DNA from: Corynebacterium yudongzhengii
GTDB taxonomy: Bacteria > Actinomycetota > Actinomycetes > Mycobacteriales > Mycobacteriaceae
Assembly: GCF_003065405.1 (NCBI RefSeq)
Contig: NZ_CP026947.1
Coordinates: 1,364,001-1,428,000 of the forward strand
DNA length: 64,000 bases
Direction of reading: 5' to 3'
The position numbers and the translations under genes were made by a program. Shown in pieces: positions 63,938 through 64,000 of the stretch (position 1 is the stretch's first letter; the number at the start of each line of letters is the position of its first letter). The notes under the pieces are model-generated. The model saw nothing but the letters and a program-made list of their open reading frames with translations. It ran no database searches and was not told the DNA's origin.

Positions 63938-64000
63938 GTATTTGACCGGGGTGCGTGCGAGTGGCGTACGTACGGTGCCCCACCAGTCCCGTTCGCCTCG

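Overview
The window is a high-GC, gene-dense actinobacterial chromosome segment, almost certainly from a Corynebacterium. The evidence is a set of neighbourhoods I recognise from that genus: ilvD, a PH-domain membrane protein, the MscCG-type mechanosensitive channel, then ilvB-ilvN-ilvC preceded by a short leader peptide; serA-leuB; gltX beside tRNA-Glu and tRNA-Gln; leuCD divergent from an LtbR-like IclR regulator; mutT1-gpsA-ddl, DUF3515, thiL-ung-DAK2-recG-rsmD-coaD. Identification rests on sequence motifs and gene order only; no database search was possible.

Layout. 1-1276: the 3' end of cydA followed by a collapsed remnant in which a CydB-like start is joined to the ATPase end of CydC. 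1295-4983: an SbnA-like PLP synthase coupled to an unusual fusion of a flavoprotein-like domain and a PLP decarboxylase. 5151-10909: a Tat-exported phosphatase, a CMD-family protein, PhzF, a 3-hydroxyacyl-CoA dehydrogenase, a chromate-type transporter, panD. 10950-12912: a mobile-element scar (IS3 remnant, unknown small gene, complete-looking IS256-family element). 12999-20706: mostly a minus-strand housekeeping run, tauE-like, coaD, rsmD, biotinyl carrier, recG, DAK2, ung, thiL. 20739-29142: DUF3515, a repeat-rich gap, ddl, gpsA, mutT1, leuDC, ltbR and a small membrane protein. 29701-37655: a block with antiporter, lipase, M20 hydrolase and AbgT transporter, flanked by two identical tRNA-Glu genes. 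37689-44993: tRNA-Gln, gltX, a secreted esterase, isochorismate synthase, an FAH-family enzyme, an exonuclease and a cNMP/CBS/DUF294 protein. 45498-52658: leuB-serA enclosed by two related lipoproteins, then a DUF262 protein. 52659-54040: a gene-poor scar with a tRNA 3' fragment. 54041-63261: the branched-chain amino-acid region and a GT87 transferase.

How the genes work together. Branched-chain amino-acid synthesis dominates: ilvBNC, ilvD, leuB, leuCD are all present, with an attenuator-type leader upstream of ilvB and an operator-like palindrome between leuC and ltbR. MscCG, the likely glutamate-efflux channel, is divergent from ilvB. gltX sits beside its tRNAs. Cell-envelope functions (ddl, GT87, two lipoproteins, secreted esterase) are scattered between.

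The most unusual material is (i) the SbnA-like gene plus the two-domain fusion, a possible uncharacterised diamino-acid pathway; (ii) a family of about 100-base palindromic intergenic elements built from GGTCGAAA/TTTCGACC half-sites, at least eight copies in three clusters; (iii) a second palindromic element in two copies; (iv) the cyd deletion; (v) duplicated tRNA-Glu genes bracketing an apparent accessory block; and (vi) a tRNA 3'-end fragment in the gap before ilvC.
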